NCBI GenBank assembly: GCA_030836725.1
Contig: JAUPLV010000002.1
Span: forward strand, 1 to 35,954
Reading direction: 5' to 3'
Length of the DNA stretch: 35,954 nucleotides
DNA from: Pseudomonadota bacterium
GTDB lineage: Bacteria; Pseudomonadota; Gammaproteobacteria; Burkholderiales; Thiobacillaceae
The translations under genes and the position numbers were made by a program. This document shows, one piece after another, positions 1 to 9,217 of the stretch (positions are counted from its first letter, which is position 1; each line of letters starts with the position of its first letter). The notes below the pieces were generated by a model that ran no database searches, was not told the origin of the DNA, and worked only from the letters and a program-made list of their open reading frames with translations.

Positions 1-1
1 C

Positions 2-571
2 AAGAAAGGCAGCGGCGAGGGCTGGGTGACCGCCGAATACGGCATGCTGCCGCGTTCCACCCACACCCGCAGCGACCGCGAGGCCGCGCGCGGCAAGCAG
101 AGCGGGCGCACCCAGGAGATCCAGCGCCTGATCGGGCGCAGCCTGCGCGCCGTGGTCGACCTGAAAAAGCTCGGCGAACGCACCCTGCATATCGACTGCG
201 ACGTGCTGCAGGCCGACGGCGGCACCCGCTGCGCCAGCATCTGCGGCGCCTACGTCGCGGTGGCCGATGCCATCGGCTGGCTCGTTCGCGAAGGCAAGCT
301 TGCCGATACCCCGCTCAGCGACAGCATCGCCGCCGTCTCCGTAGGCGTGTATCGGGGGCAGCCGGTGCTCGACCTCGACTATGAGGAAGACTCCGACTGC
401 GATACCGACATGAACGTGGTAATGACCGGCAGCGGCGGCATCGTCGAAGTGCAGGGCACCGCCGAAGGCACGCCGTTTAGCCGTGCCACCCTCGAGGCGC
501 TGCTCGACCTGGCCACCGCCGGTATCGCGCAAATTACCGCCGCGCAACAGGCAGCATTAAAAGCGAATTGA
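2..571 (+). CDS. rph: Ribonuclease PH, C-terminal part (5' end outside window)
   Basis: Frame is open from base 2: [54 protein letters not shown], typical RNase PH; directly followed by rdgB. Confidence 0.95.
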   Translation, partial: KKGSGEGWVTAEYGMLPRSTHTRSDREAARGKQSGRTQEIQRLIGRSLRAVVDLKKLGERTLHIDCDVLQADGGTRCASICGAYVAVADAIGWLVREGKLADTPLSDSIAAVSVGVYRGQPVLDLDYEEDSDCDTDMNVVMTGSGGIVEVQGTAEGTPFSRATLEALLDLATAGIAQITAAQQAALKAN

Positions 572-589
572 TCCGCGAAGCACGCGAGG

Positions 590-650
590 TGCCGCGAAGA
601 AAACCCGGATCCCCCTTCGCGTTTCTTCGCGCCCTTCGTGGATAAAAAAT
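590..650. repeat. REP-like intergenic palindromic sequence (cgcgaag... / ...cttcgcgtttcttcgcgcccttcgtgga)
   Basis: Short inverted cgcgaag/cttcgcg motifs between rph and rdgB; string resembles dispersed proteobacterial intergenic repeats. Confidence 0.35.
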
Positions 651-664
651 CAAAAGGAAACCCC

Positions 665-1255
665 ATGGAAAAAATCGTCATCGCCTCCGGCAACGCCGGC
701 AAGCTGCGCGAGATCGCGCGCATCCTCGAACCGCTCGACATCGCCGCCGCGCCGCAGTCCGATTTCGGCGTCCCCGAATGTCCCGAGCCGCACGTCACCT
801 TCGTCGAGAACTGCCTCGCCAAGGCGCGCCATGCCAGCGCACACACCGGCCTACCGGCGCTGGCCGACGACTCCGGCATCTGCGTCGAGGCGCTGAACGG
901 CGCGCCCGGCGTGTATTCCGCCCGCTATGCCGGCGAGCCGAAATCGGACCAGCGCAACAACGAAAAACTGGTCGCCGCCCTGCAGGGGCAGCCCAATCGC
1001 CGCGCGCACTATTACTGCGTGATGGTGCTGGTGCGCTACGCCGACGACCCCGAGCCGCTGATCGCCGAAGGCCGCTGGCATGGGGAAATCATCGACATCC
1101 CGCGCGGCGAGCGCGGCTTCGGCTACGACCCGTATTTCCTCGTTCCGGAATTCGGCAAGACCGGCGCGGAACTCGGCGAGGACGAGAAGAACGCCATCTC
1201 GCACCGCGGTCAGGCGCTGCGTGAACTGGCGGACAAGCTCAAGCAACTTGGCTGA
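665..1255 (+). CDS. rdgB: XTP/dITP pyrophosphatase (RdgB/HAM1 family)
   Basis: MEKIVIASGNAGKLREIARIL...LADDSGICVEALNGAPGVYSARYAG...GERGFGYDPYF. Confidence 0.95.
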   Translation: MEKIVIASGNAGKLREIARILEPLDIAAAPQSDFGVPECPEPHVTFVENCLAKARHASAHTGLPALADDSGICVEALNGAPGVYSARYAGEPKSDQRNNEKLVAALQGQPNRRAHYYCVMVLVRYADDPEPLIAEGRWHGEIIDIPRGERGFGYDPYFLVPEFGKTGAELGEDEKNAISHRGQALRELADKLKQLG

Positions 1256-2423
1256 AACCGTCATTCGTTTTGCCGGCGGCGGGCTGCAAGTGCCGCCGCC
1301 GCTGTCGCTCTACATCCACCTGCCCTGGTGCGTGAAGAAGTGCCCGTACTGCGACTTCAACTCGCACGCTGCGCAGGATGTACCCGAGGCCGCGTACATC
1401 GACGCACTGATGCTCGACCTGGAGCGCGCGCTGCCCGGCATCTGGGGGCGAAAAATCCACAGCGTGTTTTTCGGCGGCGGCACTCCCAGCCTGTTTTCGC
1501 CCGAAGGCATCGACCGCATCCTCACCGGCGTGCGCACGCTCACGCAGCTTGTGCCCGGCGCCGAAATCACGCTTGAGGCCAACCCTGGAACGGTGGAGGC
1601 CGCCAAATTCAGAGGCTTCCGCGAAGCCGGGGTGACGCGCATTTCGCTCGGTATCCAGAGCTTCAATCCGAGACGCCTGCAGGCGCTCGGGCGCATCCAC
1701 GACGACGTCGAGGCGCGCCGCGCGGCCGAACTCGCCGCCACCCATTTCGACACGTTCAACCTCGACCTGATGTTCGCCCTGCCGGGGCAGACACTGGCCG
1801 AGGCGCTCGCCGATATCGACATCGCGCTGGCCTTTCAGCCGCCGCACCTGTCGGCCTATCACCTCACGCTCGAACCCAACACAGCCTTCGGCCACACCGC
1901 GCCGCCGAATCTGCCTGACGACGATCTGGCCGCCGACATGCAACAGGCGATCGAATCCAGATTGCATGAAGCGGGGATGCGGCACTACGAAACCTCGGCC
2001 TATGCGCGGCCGCATCACGCCTGTCGCCACAACCTCAACTACTGGCAGTTCGGCGACTACCTCGGCATCGGCGCCGGGGCGCATTCCAAACTCGGCTTCC
2101 ACGACCGCATCATCCGCGAGATGCGCGTTAAGCACCCCCAGCAATACATGGACGCGGTGCAGCGGGGCGCCCACATCGCCGACACCCGCACGCTCACCCG
2201 CGACGACCTGCCGTTCGAATTCATGATGAACGCACTGCGTCTGAATGAAGGCGTCCCCGCCGCGCTGTTCGAGGAACGCACCGGCCTGCCGCTGATCGTC
2301 TGCACGTCCATGCTCGAACGGGCTCGCGCCAGGGGATTGCTGAGCCGCGACGCAACCCGGCTGGCGCCGACGCCGCTTGGTCAGCGCTATCTGAACGACC
2401 TGCTGGAATTGTTCCTGCCGTAG
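1248..2423 (+). CDS. hemW: Radical SAM heme chaperone HemW (start uncertain: TTG 1248 or GTG 1290)
   Basis: LSLYIHLPWCVKKCPYCDFNSHA (CxxxCxxC radical SAM motif), FFGGGTPSLF, NLDLMFALPGQT; overlaps the end of rdgB. Confidence 0.93.
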   Translation: MAETVIRFAGGGLQVPPPLSLYIHLPWCVKKCPYCDFNSHAAQDVPEAAYIDALMLDLERALPGIWGRKIHSVFFGGGTPSLFSPEGIDRILTGVRTLTQLVPGAEITLEANPGTVEAAKFRGFREAGVTRISLGIQSFNPRRLQALGRIHDDVEARRAAELAATHFDTFNLDLMFALPGQTLAEALADIDIALAFQPPHLSAYHLTLEPNTAFGHTAPPNLPDDDLAADMQQAIESRLHEAGMRHYETSAYARPHHACRHNLNYWQFGDYLGIGAGAHSKLGFHDRIIREMRVKHPQQYMDAVQRGAHIADTRTLTRDDLPFEFMMNALRLNEGVPAALFEERTGLPLIVCTSMLERARARGLLSRDATRLAPTPLGQRYLNDLLELFLP

Positions 2424-2621
2424 TCGGGGAGGGGGCCGGCACGGCGGACGGCAATTGCGGAAACCGCGGCTTGATTCGCGGCGGCGGCCTGGCGCCCCGG
2501 CGATCGCCGGCCGGTCGATTCTTGGCTGGAAAGTGGCGCAGGCCGGGGGAATGGCTATCATGGACGTTCCCGTTTCCTGTTCCGTGCGCCGATCAAGCGC
2601 GGGACTTTTTTGGAGGGCAAC

Positions 2622-3743
2622 ATGGCTTCACCCCACGAAAATATCAGCATGGCGCTGTTCTGCGATTTCGAAAACGTCGCGCTCGGCGTGCGCGACGCGA
2701 AATATGAGAAGTTCGATATCAAGCCAGTGCTGGAACGCCTGCTGCTCAAGGGCAGCATTGTCGTCAAGAAGGCTTACTGCGACTGGGACCGCTACAAGGG
2801 TTTCAAGGCGACGATGCACGAGGCCAACTTCGAACTGATCGAAATCCCGCATGTCCGCCAGTCGGGCAAGAACTCGGCCGACATCCGCCTGGTGGTCGAT
2901 GCGCTTGACCTTTGCTACACCAAATCGCACGTCAACACCTTTGTCATCATCAGTGGCGATTCCGATTTCTCGCCGCTGGTTTCCAAGCTGCGCGAGAACG
3001 CCAAGAAAGTCATCGGTGTCGGCGTCAAGCAGTCGACCTCCGATCTTTTGATCGCCAATTGTGACGAATTCATTTTTTACGACGATCTGGTGCGCGAAAG
3101 CCAGCGCACGTCGGCCGGGCGCGAGACCCAGGGCGCGCGGCCGGCGGCGAAGCGTTCGCCCGACGACGAAAAGCGCCGCAAGGATGAATCGGAAGAACGC
3201 AAAAGCAAGGCGATTGAAATCGCGGTGGAAACCTTCGACGCGCTGGTGGCCGAGCGGGGAGACAGCGGCAAGATCTGGGCATCCATGCTGAAAGAAGCGA
3301 TCAAGCGGCGCAAACCGGATTTCAACGAGACCTACTACGGCTTCCGCGCCTTTGGCAATTTGCTCGAGGAAGCGCAGGCCCGCGGCCTGCTCGAATTCGG
3401 TCGCGATGAAAAATCGGGGGCCTACGTTTATCGCAGCAGCGGAGCGGTGCGCAGCGAAGCCATCGCCGAGCCGCCAGCGGCGCCCGCAGTCGCGGCGGAT
3501 TCGGCTGCGGCGAATGGCTCCGGCGACAAGCCCGAGGCACGCCGCGGATCGCGCGGCGTACGCAAGCCGGCGAAGAAAACGGCGGCGGCTTTGCCGCATG
3601 AAGCCGGCGGCATGCCGGAAGCGCAGGTGGCCGCCGCGCCGTCGATGCCAACGGCGCCCGAAGACAATGCGGCCAAGCCTGAGCGCAAGCCGGCGGAGCG
3701 CAGCCGTCGCCGGAAACCCACGCTCAAGCCGGACAATGCCTGA
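2622..3743 (+). CDS. NYN domain protein (LabA/DUF88-like) with C-terminal OST-HTH/LOTUS-like domain
   Basis: [12 protein letters not shown]...[28 protein letters not shown] (NYN/PIN-like); [42 protein letters not shown] (OST-HTH-like); Ala/Lys-rich tail. Confidence 0.85.
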   Translation: MASPHENISMALFCDFENVALGVRDAKYEKFDIKPVLERLLLKGSIVVKKAYCDWDRYKGFKATMHEANFELIEIPHVRQSGKNSADIRLVVDALDLCYTKSHVNTFVIISGDSDFSPLVSKLRENAKKVIGVGVKQSTSDLLIANCDEFIFYDDLVRESQRTSAGRETQGARPAAKRSPDDEKRRKDESEERKSKAIEIAVETFDALVAERGDSGKIWASMLKEAIKRRKPDFNETYYGFRAFGNLLEEAQARGLLEFGRDEKSGAYVYRSSGAVRSEAIAEPPAAPAVAADSAAANGSGDKPEARRGSRGVRKPAKKTAAALPHEAGGMPEAQVAAAPSMPTAPEDNAAKPERKPAERSRRRKPTLKPDNA

Positions 3744-3787
3744 ATCGGCTTGTGTCAGCGCGCCCCGCCGAGCCTGCTTCGGCGCGG

Positions 3788-4207
3788 ATGTCTTCGGGGC
3801 ATGAAGCCGTGACGTTCGACATTCCGCCCGAGGAGGTCGAAATCACCGCGATCCGTGCGCAGGGGGCCGGCGGCCAGAACGTCAACAAGGTTTCCAATGC
3901 GGTCCACCTGCGTTTCGACATCGCCGCCTCGTCGCTGCCGGAAGCGATACGCGAGCGGCTCCTGATGCTGGGCGACCGGCGCATCAGCAAGGACGGCGTG
4001 GTCATCATCAAGGCGCAGGAATTCCGCAGCCTCGAGAAGAACCGCGCCGAAGCGATGCGCCGCCTGCAGGACCTGATCACCAGCGTTGCCGTGTTGCCGA
4101 AGCCGCGCCGGCCGACCCGCCCGACCCGGACTTCCGTCAAGAAACGGCTGGAAAACAAGGCGCGGCGCTCGACGGTGAAGGCGGGGCGGGGCAAGGTCGG
4201 CGAGTAG
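3788..4207 (+). CDS. arfB: Alternative ribosome-rescue factor / peptidyl-tRNA hydrolase ArfB
   Basis: [29 protein letters not shown] (GGQ motif) with basic C-terminal tail. Confidence 0.92.
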   Translation: MSSGHEAVTFDIPPEEVEITAIRAQGAGGQNVNKVSNAVHLRFDIAASSLPEAIRERLLMLGDRRISKDGVVIIKAQEFRSLEKNRAEAMRRLQDLITSVAVLPKPRRPTRPTRTSVKKRLENKARRSTVKAGRGKVGE

Positions 4208-4255
4208 TTTTCGCGGGTTCCCGCTCCGCCCGGCCGGCGCCGCGAATTCAGATGC

Positions 4256-4978
4256 TCAAAACCGCTCGTCGGCGCGCAAATAGCGCCACTGTCCCGGCGG
4301 CAGTTGCGCCAGCGGAACGCGGCCGAGGCGGATGCGTTTCATCGACAGCACTTTCAGGCCAACGGCTTCGCACAGGTGGGGGATTTGACCGGGCTGGGCG
4401 CCTTTCAGCGCCACCCGCAGACGGGTCTCGTTTTGCCAGCTGACCTTGATGGCGGGCGGCGTGCGGCCATGGTAGGGAATGCCCCGGTTCAGCCGCTTGA
4501 GTCCGTTGGGAGCCAGTTCGCCCGCGACTTCGACGATGACTTCGTGTTCCAGGGTGGCGGCGTCTTCGGTCAGTTTGCGCGCCACGCGCCAGTCCTGGGT
4601 GAAGACGACGAGGCCGCTGGCGTCGGTTTCCAGCGGCGCGCACACGTTCAGCTGGGCGAAATGCATTTTCAGCGGGCGGATGCCAGAGGCGTCTTCGGCC
4701 CACAGGGCGGCGGCGGTGAGCAACTGCAACGCGGGCTTGTCGCCATCGGCTGTTTGATAGCCGGCCGGTTTGTGCAGCAGCAGGGTGACCGGCTCGGCCT
4801 GGCCGGGATCGGCCAGCGGGTCGATTTCGACGTGCTGGACGTCGACCCTGAATTGCGGTTCCTCGACCACGATGCCGTCGACCCGCACCCAGCCGCCGGC
4901 GATCAGTTGTTCGGCTTCGCGGCGCGAGCAGGCTCGCAGTTCGGCGACGCGTTTGGCAAGGCGGACGGGATCGTTCAT
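4256..4978 (-). CDS. rRNA pseudouridine synthase, RsuA/RluB/E/F family
   Basis: N-terminal S4-like RLAKRVAELRACSRREAEQLIAGGWVRVDG; LLLHKPAGYQT; DASGLVVFTQD. Confidence 0.85.
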   Translation of the reverse strand: MNDPVRLAKRVAELRACSRREAEQLIAGGWVRVDGIVVEEPQFRVDVQHVEIDPLADPGQAEPVTLLLHKPAGYQTADGDKPALQLLTAAALWAEDASGIRPLKMHFAQLNVCAPLETDASGLVVFTQDWRVARKLTEDAATLEHEVIVEVAGELAPNGLKRLNRGIPYHGRTPPAIKVSWQNETRLRVALKGAQPGQIPHLCEAVGLKVLSMKRIRLGRVPLAQLPPGQWRYLRADERF

Positions 4979-5127
4979 GGCGGGCGGCGGGGTGAATGGC
5001 CCGCCAGTTTAACGCGGCGCACCCAGCGCGGCCCCATGGCCGTTGTCTGAATACGGTTGTTATTGCCGCTGCGCACGCGGTATGCTTTTGGACCGGTCAA
5101 CCTTAATGACTCAATCCGGAGCCGCCC

Positions 5128-5487
5128 ATGAAATTCGCACTTGCGCTGTCATTGCTGTTTTTCACCACGTCTGCTTTCGCCGCTGTGGTGGCCAGCTACC
5201 ATGGCGTGCTGGCATCCGATGTCCCGGTCAAGCCGGGTGAGATCAAGGCCGGGATCCGGGTTTTCCACGGCGAGGCCGGCCCCGCGGCGGCGCCTGTACA
5301 AGTCGAGGCTTTCAAGACCGAAATGGCCAGCGCCAAGGCCGATTGCATGCTGGCGGCCTGTCCGGGCGTGAAGCACACATTCACCAACCGCAAGGCCGAT
5401 AGCTACGCCGCGCGGTTCCGGCTGCCGCTGAAATATGACAATGAGGCGGACAAGGATTCATGGATGCGAAACTGGACTGATATATGA
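5128..5487 (+). CDS. Hypothetical secreted protein
   Basis: 119 aa ORF with signal peptide MKFALALSLLFFTTSAFAA; 4-nt overlap with folE. Confidence 0.65.
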   Translation: MKFALALSLLFFTTSAFAAVVASYHGVLASDVPVKPGEIKAGIRVFHGEAGPAAAPVQVEAFKTEMASAKADCMLAACPGVKHTFTNRKADSYAARFRLPLKYDNEADKDSWMRNWTDI

Positions 5488-6128
5488 GCGATTCCTGCGA
5501 CCAAGACTGCCATGCTCCGCATCAGCCGGGCAGCCTCGGCATCCCGCAAACCGGGCCATTCGATCCCGCGGCGTTCGAGCATGCGATAAACGCCATGCTC
5601 GCCGCCTGCGGGGTGGCGCCGGACTCGGTGCACACCGGGCGCACCGCGCAACGGGTGCGCGAACTGTGGCAGAAGCGCCTGCTTGGCGGCTACGCCATCG
5701 AGCCCGCCGAGGCGCTGGGCGAGGGCTTCGCCGACGATCGCGACGACATGGTGGTGGTGCGCGGCATCGCCATTCACGGTGTCTGCCCGCACCATATGGT
5801 GCCGTTTCGCGGGGTGGCGCACGTCGCCTACATTCCCGGCGGGCGCCTGCACGGATTCGGGCGCATCGCGCGCATGGTCGACGCCATCGGACACCGCTTC
5901 ACCTACCAGGAATGGATGACGCGTGACATCGCCGAGGCGCTGGTGCATCACGGCCTCGCCCAGGGTGCGGCGTGCATCATCGAGGCCGAGCAGTTGTGCC
6001 TGCTGCTGGGCGAGGACCGGCGCGGCGACGAACGCGTCGTCACCCAGGCTTTCACCGGCTGCTTCAGGACCAGCGACCAGATGCGCAACGAGTTTCTGCG
6101 CGCGGTGGCGCAGTCGGACTTGCGCTAA
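5484..6128 (+). CDS. folE: GTP cyclohydrolase I
   Basis: RVRELWQKRLLGGY...VRGIAIHGVCPHHMVPFRGVAHVAYIPGGRLHGFGRIARMVDAIGHRFTYQEWMTRDIAEAL. Confidence 0.85.
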   Translation: MSDSCDQDCHAPHQPGSLGIPQTGPFDPAAFEHAINAMLAACGVAPDSVHTGRTAQRVRELWQKRLLGGYAIEPAEALGEGFADDRDDMVVVRGIAIHGVCPHHMVPFRGVAHVAYIPGGRLHGFGRIARMVDAIGHRFTYQEWMTRDIAEALVHHGLAQGAACIIEAEQLCLLLGEDRRGDERVVTQAFTGCFRTSDQMRNEFLRAVAQSDLR

Positions 6129-6139
6129 GGGCATTGCGC

Positions 6140-6610
6140 ATGACCGCCGCCTCCAACAAGCCGGCGACGCTGATCCTGCCGCCGGCCCCCTACGCCGCCG
6201 CCCTCCTCGGCGGCTGGTGGCTGGACCGCAACGTCCTGGCGATTCCGCTCGACTGGGGCGCGGCGACGCGGCCGCTGGGCTGGCTGCTGGTCGGCATCGG
6301 GCTGGTGCTGTTCGCCTGGACGCTGCTGACTTTCTGGCGCCATCGCACCACGGTCAATCCCTACAAGGCGGCCTCCAGCCTGTGCACCGGCGGCCCGTTC
6401 CGCTTCAGCCGCAACCCGATCTACGTCGGCGACGGGTTCATCCTGGCGGGGGTGTCGATGCTGCTGGTTACCTGGTGGCCGCTGCTGTTCGCGCCGCTGG
6501 TCTGGGCGATGCTCCGCTACGGCGTGATCCATCACGAGGAGGCGCACCTGGAGGCGAAGTTCGGCGACGATTACCGGGCGTATAAAACCCGGGTGCGGCG
6601 CTGGCTATGA
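6140..6610 (+). CDS. Isoprenylcysteine carboxyl methyltransferase / phospholipid methyltransferase-like membrane protein
   Basis: Multiple TM segments; CTGGPFRFSRNPIYVGDGFILAG and HHEEAHLEAKFGDDYRAYKTRVRRWL signatures. Confidence 0.85.
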   Translation: MTAASNKPATLILPPAPYAAALLGGWWLDRNVLAIPLDWGAATRPLGWLLVGIGLVLFAWTLLTFWRHRTTVNPYKAASSLCTGGPFRFSRNPIYVGDGFILAGVSMLLVTWWPLLFAPLVWAMLRYGVIHHEEAHLEAKFGDDYRAYKTRVRRWL

Positions 6611-6765
6611 ATGCTCGCAGTCATAAAACTGCTGCGGGGCTGACCTGACTGGAACGGCCACCTCGATTTGGCCTTGCTGCGCCTACGGCAATCCCCGCGT
6701 CACCTGAACCGGCCAAGCCGCTCAGGCGCGGCCGATCACTGGTCGCGGAGATGGAGCCGTCGTTT

Positions 6766-7212
6766 TCAGCTCACGCTTGCCTTGGTGTGCAGGCGAACCA
6801 GGGCGAGTTGAACCTGCCCGGACAAATGCTTGAAGCGGGTGTTGAGGAGTTGCTCCGCGGCTTCTTTCTCGTCGTTTTCATGCTTCAGCAAGACCTCGCC
6901 TGCGCATAGATGAAAGTCGGCGTGCGTAAGCCGCAAATCCTCCAGTTCCCTCAAATGGGAAAACTTTCTTTTCCCCGAACTGTAGATCCATTTCCCGAGT
7001 GTGCAGTTGTCGTCACAGGATACCGTGCCCACCTCGAGTGTTTCCTGGGATTTTCCATGCAGATGGTCGGTCAGACGTTCGCGCCACTGCATGTGCGCGT
7101 CAATCGCGCCTTTCATGTCCAGGCCTTCAAGGGTGTTTTCGTGTGATTCGAAGGTAAGGGGCGGACTTTCTTCCCCTGCTTCCTTGCGGCGCAACCAGTC
7201 AAGTAGACCCAT
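6766..7212 (-). CDS. CZB (chemoreceptor zinc-binding)-like domain protein
   Basis: AHMQWRERLTDHLHG...CTLGKWIYSSGKRKFSHLRELEDLRLTHADFHLCAGEVL; conserved His/Cys layout of CZB domains. Confidence 0.8.
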   Translation of the reverse strand: MGLLDWLRRKEAGEESPPLTFESHENTLEGLDMKGAIDAHMQWRERLTDHLHGKSQETLEVGTVSCDDNCTLGKWIYSSGKRKFSHLRELEDLRLTHADFHLCAGEVLLKHENDEKEAAEQLLNTRFKHLSGQVQLALVRLHTKASVS

Positions 7213-7306
7213 CCTCGTTCTCCTAATAATTATGTTTTCATGACAAATTCTACCTGAAACAGGGCTGAGAATTGCCTGAAAACGCAAAAGCCCGCGTGCC
7301 CGGTGG

Positions 7307-8104
7307 TCAGGTGCGGTAAAAAACCTGTTCCGCGTTGCGTCGGGTCTGTTCGGCAACGTGTGCCAGCGTGGCGGCGCGCAGATCGGCCAGCGTTTCGGCG
7401 ATGCGCGGCAGTTCCGCCGGGGAATTGCGGCCGCCCCCAACCCATGCCGGCGGAATGTCGGGGCTGTCGGTTTCCAGAACGATCGCCTCCAGCGGCAGGT
7501 CGACCGCCAGTCGCCGCAGGTTGTTGGCGCGCGGCCAGGTGAAGGCGCCGCCGAAACCCAGTTTGAATCCCAGCTTGATGAATTCGTCCGCCTGCTGCGG
7601 GCTGCCGTTGAAGGCGTGGGCGATGCCGCCGCGCACCCGGATCCTGCGCAGGTGTTTCAGTAATTGATCGTTGGCGCGGCGGCAGTGCAGCAGCACCGGC
7701 AGGTCGAATTCCCGCGCGATCTTCAGCTGTTCGACGAAGAAGAATTCCTGGGCCGCGTAGTCGAGATCGACGAACAGGTCGAGGCCGATTTCGCCGATGG
7801 CGATCGGGCGTTGCGCCTCGGTCCGCGCGCGCAGGTCGGCCAGATGCTCCGGGCGGTGCACGTCGACATACATCGGGTGCAGCCCCCACGCCGGCAGGCA
7901 GCCGGGATAGCGTTCGCAGGTGGCGGCCACCGCGGCGAGGTTGTCGCGGCTGACGGCGGGGATCACCAGGGTGGTGACGCCCCCGGCGACCGCCGCGGCG
8001 TAGACCGCGTCGCGGTCGGCGTCGAACTCGGCAGCGTCGAGATGGCAGTGGGTATCGATAAAAAACGGCACCGCGCCGGGTGCCGTTTTTGCGTTGCCGG
8101 TCAC
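7307..8104 (-). CDS. tatD: TatD family metal-dependent hydrolase (start ATG 8104 or GTG 8071)
   Basis: FFIDTHCHLDAAEFDADRD...GEIGLDLF...LETDSPDIPPAW. Confidence 0.92.
   Translation of the reverse strand: MTGNAKTAPGAVPFFIDTHCHLDAAEFDADRDAVYAAAVAGGVTTLVIPAVSRDNLAAVAATCERYPGCLPAWGLHPMYVDVHRPEHLADLRARTEAQRPIAIGEIGLDLFVDLDYAAQEFFFVEQLKIAREFDLPVLLHCRRANDQLLKHLRRIRVRGGIAHAFNGSPQQADEFIKLGFKLGFGGAFTWPRANNLRRLAVDLPLEAIVLETDSPDIPPAWVGGGRNSPAELPRIAETLADLRAATLAHVAEQTRRNAEQVFYRT
8061..8090. terminator. Perfect 12-bp inverted repeat flanked by A/T runs (bidirectional intrinsic-terminator-like), inside the 5' end of tatD
   Basis: AAAAACGGCACC-GCGCCG-GGTGCCGTTTTT. Confidence 0.6.
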
Positions 8105-8116
8105 GGTTTCCCTCTC

Positions 8117-8200
8117 CCTTTATGCCCTTCAGGGTGCAACCCTCTCCCGCAAGCGGGAGAGGGAGCGAACGCTAGGCCTTTATGCCCGCCAGGGTGCACA
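8117..8200. repeat. REP-like palindrome (8140-8163) flanked by direct repeats cctttatgccc(tt/gc)cagggtgca (8117-8140, 8177-8200)
   Basis: CCCTCTCCCGC-AA-GCGGGAGAGGG is a perfect 11-bp stem; flanking near-identical repeats are 60 bp apart. Confidence 0.65.
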
Positions 8201-8204
8201 CCGA

Positions 8205-8888
8205 TCAATCGCTGCTGGCAAAGCCCAGCAGATGCAGCAGGCTGGTGAACAGGTTGTAGATGGCGACATACAGGCTGACGGTAGCCAGGACATAATTGGT
8301 CTCGCCGCCGTGGATGATGTTGCTGGTCTCGTACAGGATGAGGCCGGACATCAGCAGCACGAACATGGCAGACACCGCCAGCGACAGGCCCGGTATCGGA
8401 TAACCGAAGAGGGCTGCGCCCACCGACACCAGCGCGGCCAGGAACGCGACCATGATGCCAACCATGAGGAAGCCCCCCATGAAGCTGAAATTCTTGCGGG
8501 TGGTCATCACGTAGGCCGACAGGCCGAGGAAAATCGCGGCGGTGCCGCCCATCGCCATCATCACCACCTGCGAGCCGTTGGGCAGCGCGAGGTAATGGTT
8601 CAGCATCGGGCCAAGACCGAAACCGAGCAGCCCGGTAATCGCGAACACCACGAAGATCCCGGCGGCCGAATTGGCGGTGCGCGGCACCACGAACCACAGC
8701 AAGACCAGTGCGGCAATGGATGTGCCAAGGCTTACGATATACGGCATATTCAGCACCATCGAGAACCCGGCGGCGGCAGCGCTGAACAACAGCGTCATCG
8801 ACAGCAGCATGTAGGTGTTCTTTAGAACCTTGTTGGCCGACAGCGCTGCAGATTCGTTGCGGCCAAGGGTGGTGACTTGCGGGTTCAT
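8205..8888 (-). CDS. Bax inhibitor-1/YccA family membrane protein
   Basis: VLKNTYMLLSMTLLFSAAAAGFSM...GLILYETSNIIHGGETNYVLATVSLYVAIYNLFTSLLHLLGF. Confidence 0.92.
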   Translation of the reverse strand: MNPQVTTLGRNESAALSANKVLKNTYMLLSMTLLFSAAAAGFSMVLNMPYIVSLGTSIAALVLLWFVVPRTANSAAGIFVVFAITGLLGFGLGPMLNHYLALPNGSQVVMMAMGGTAAIFLGLSAYVMTTRKNFSFMGGFLMVGIMVAFLAALVSVGAALFGYPIPGLSLAVSAMFVLLMSGLILYETSNIIHGGETNYVLATVSLYVAIYNLFTSLLHLLGFASSD

Positions 8889-9217
8889 TCAAGCTCCTCT
8901 AACGAATGGCAAAACAGTGTGCCGATACAGAGTGGCTCCGCGCGGCACAGGTTCCCGAAAGCGTTCGGGATCGGTTATCAGGATACCGGGATACGGGCCG
9001 GCGTGCCACCCGCAAGCTTGTTTGATTCGATGTCCATCAGGCTGGCCCATCTGCCGTCGTTGCATGCGGGCAGGTTTGACGCCCTTCTCCAGCAAGGACG
9101 CGTTCAGACGCAGGCAAGTGGGTTCCGGAAGGAGAGGGAAGGTGCGCAGGGTCATGGCAAGCGGCTTGCAGTGGCAAGGACCGCATTCCGTGGATGTGGC
9201 GTACCGGCAATGGTGTT

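Noticed and set aside
8889-9217. ORFs 8877..9248 (+) and 8889..9155 (-) between yccA-like and antiporter genes
   Set aside because: Neither has a recognisable domain or convincing RBS; left unassigned.
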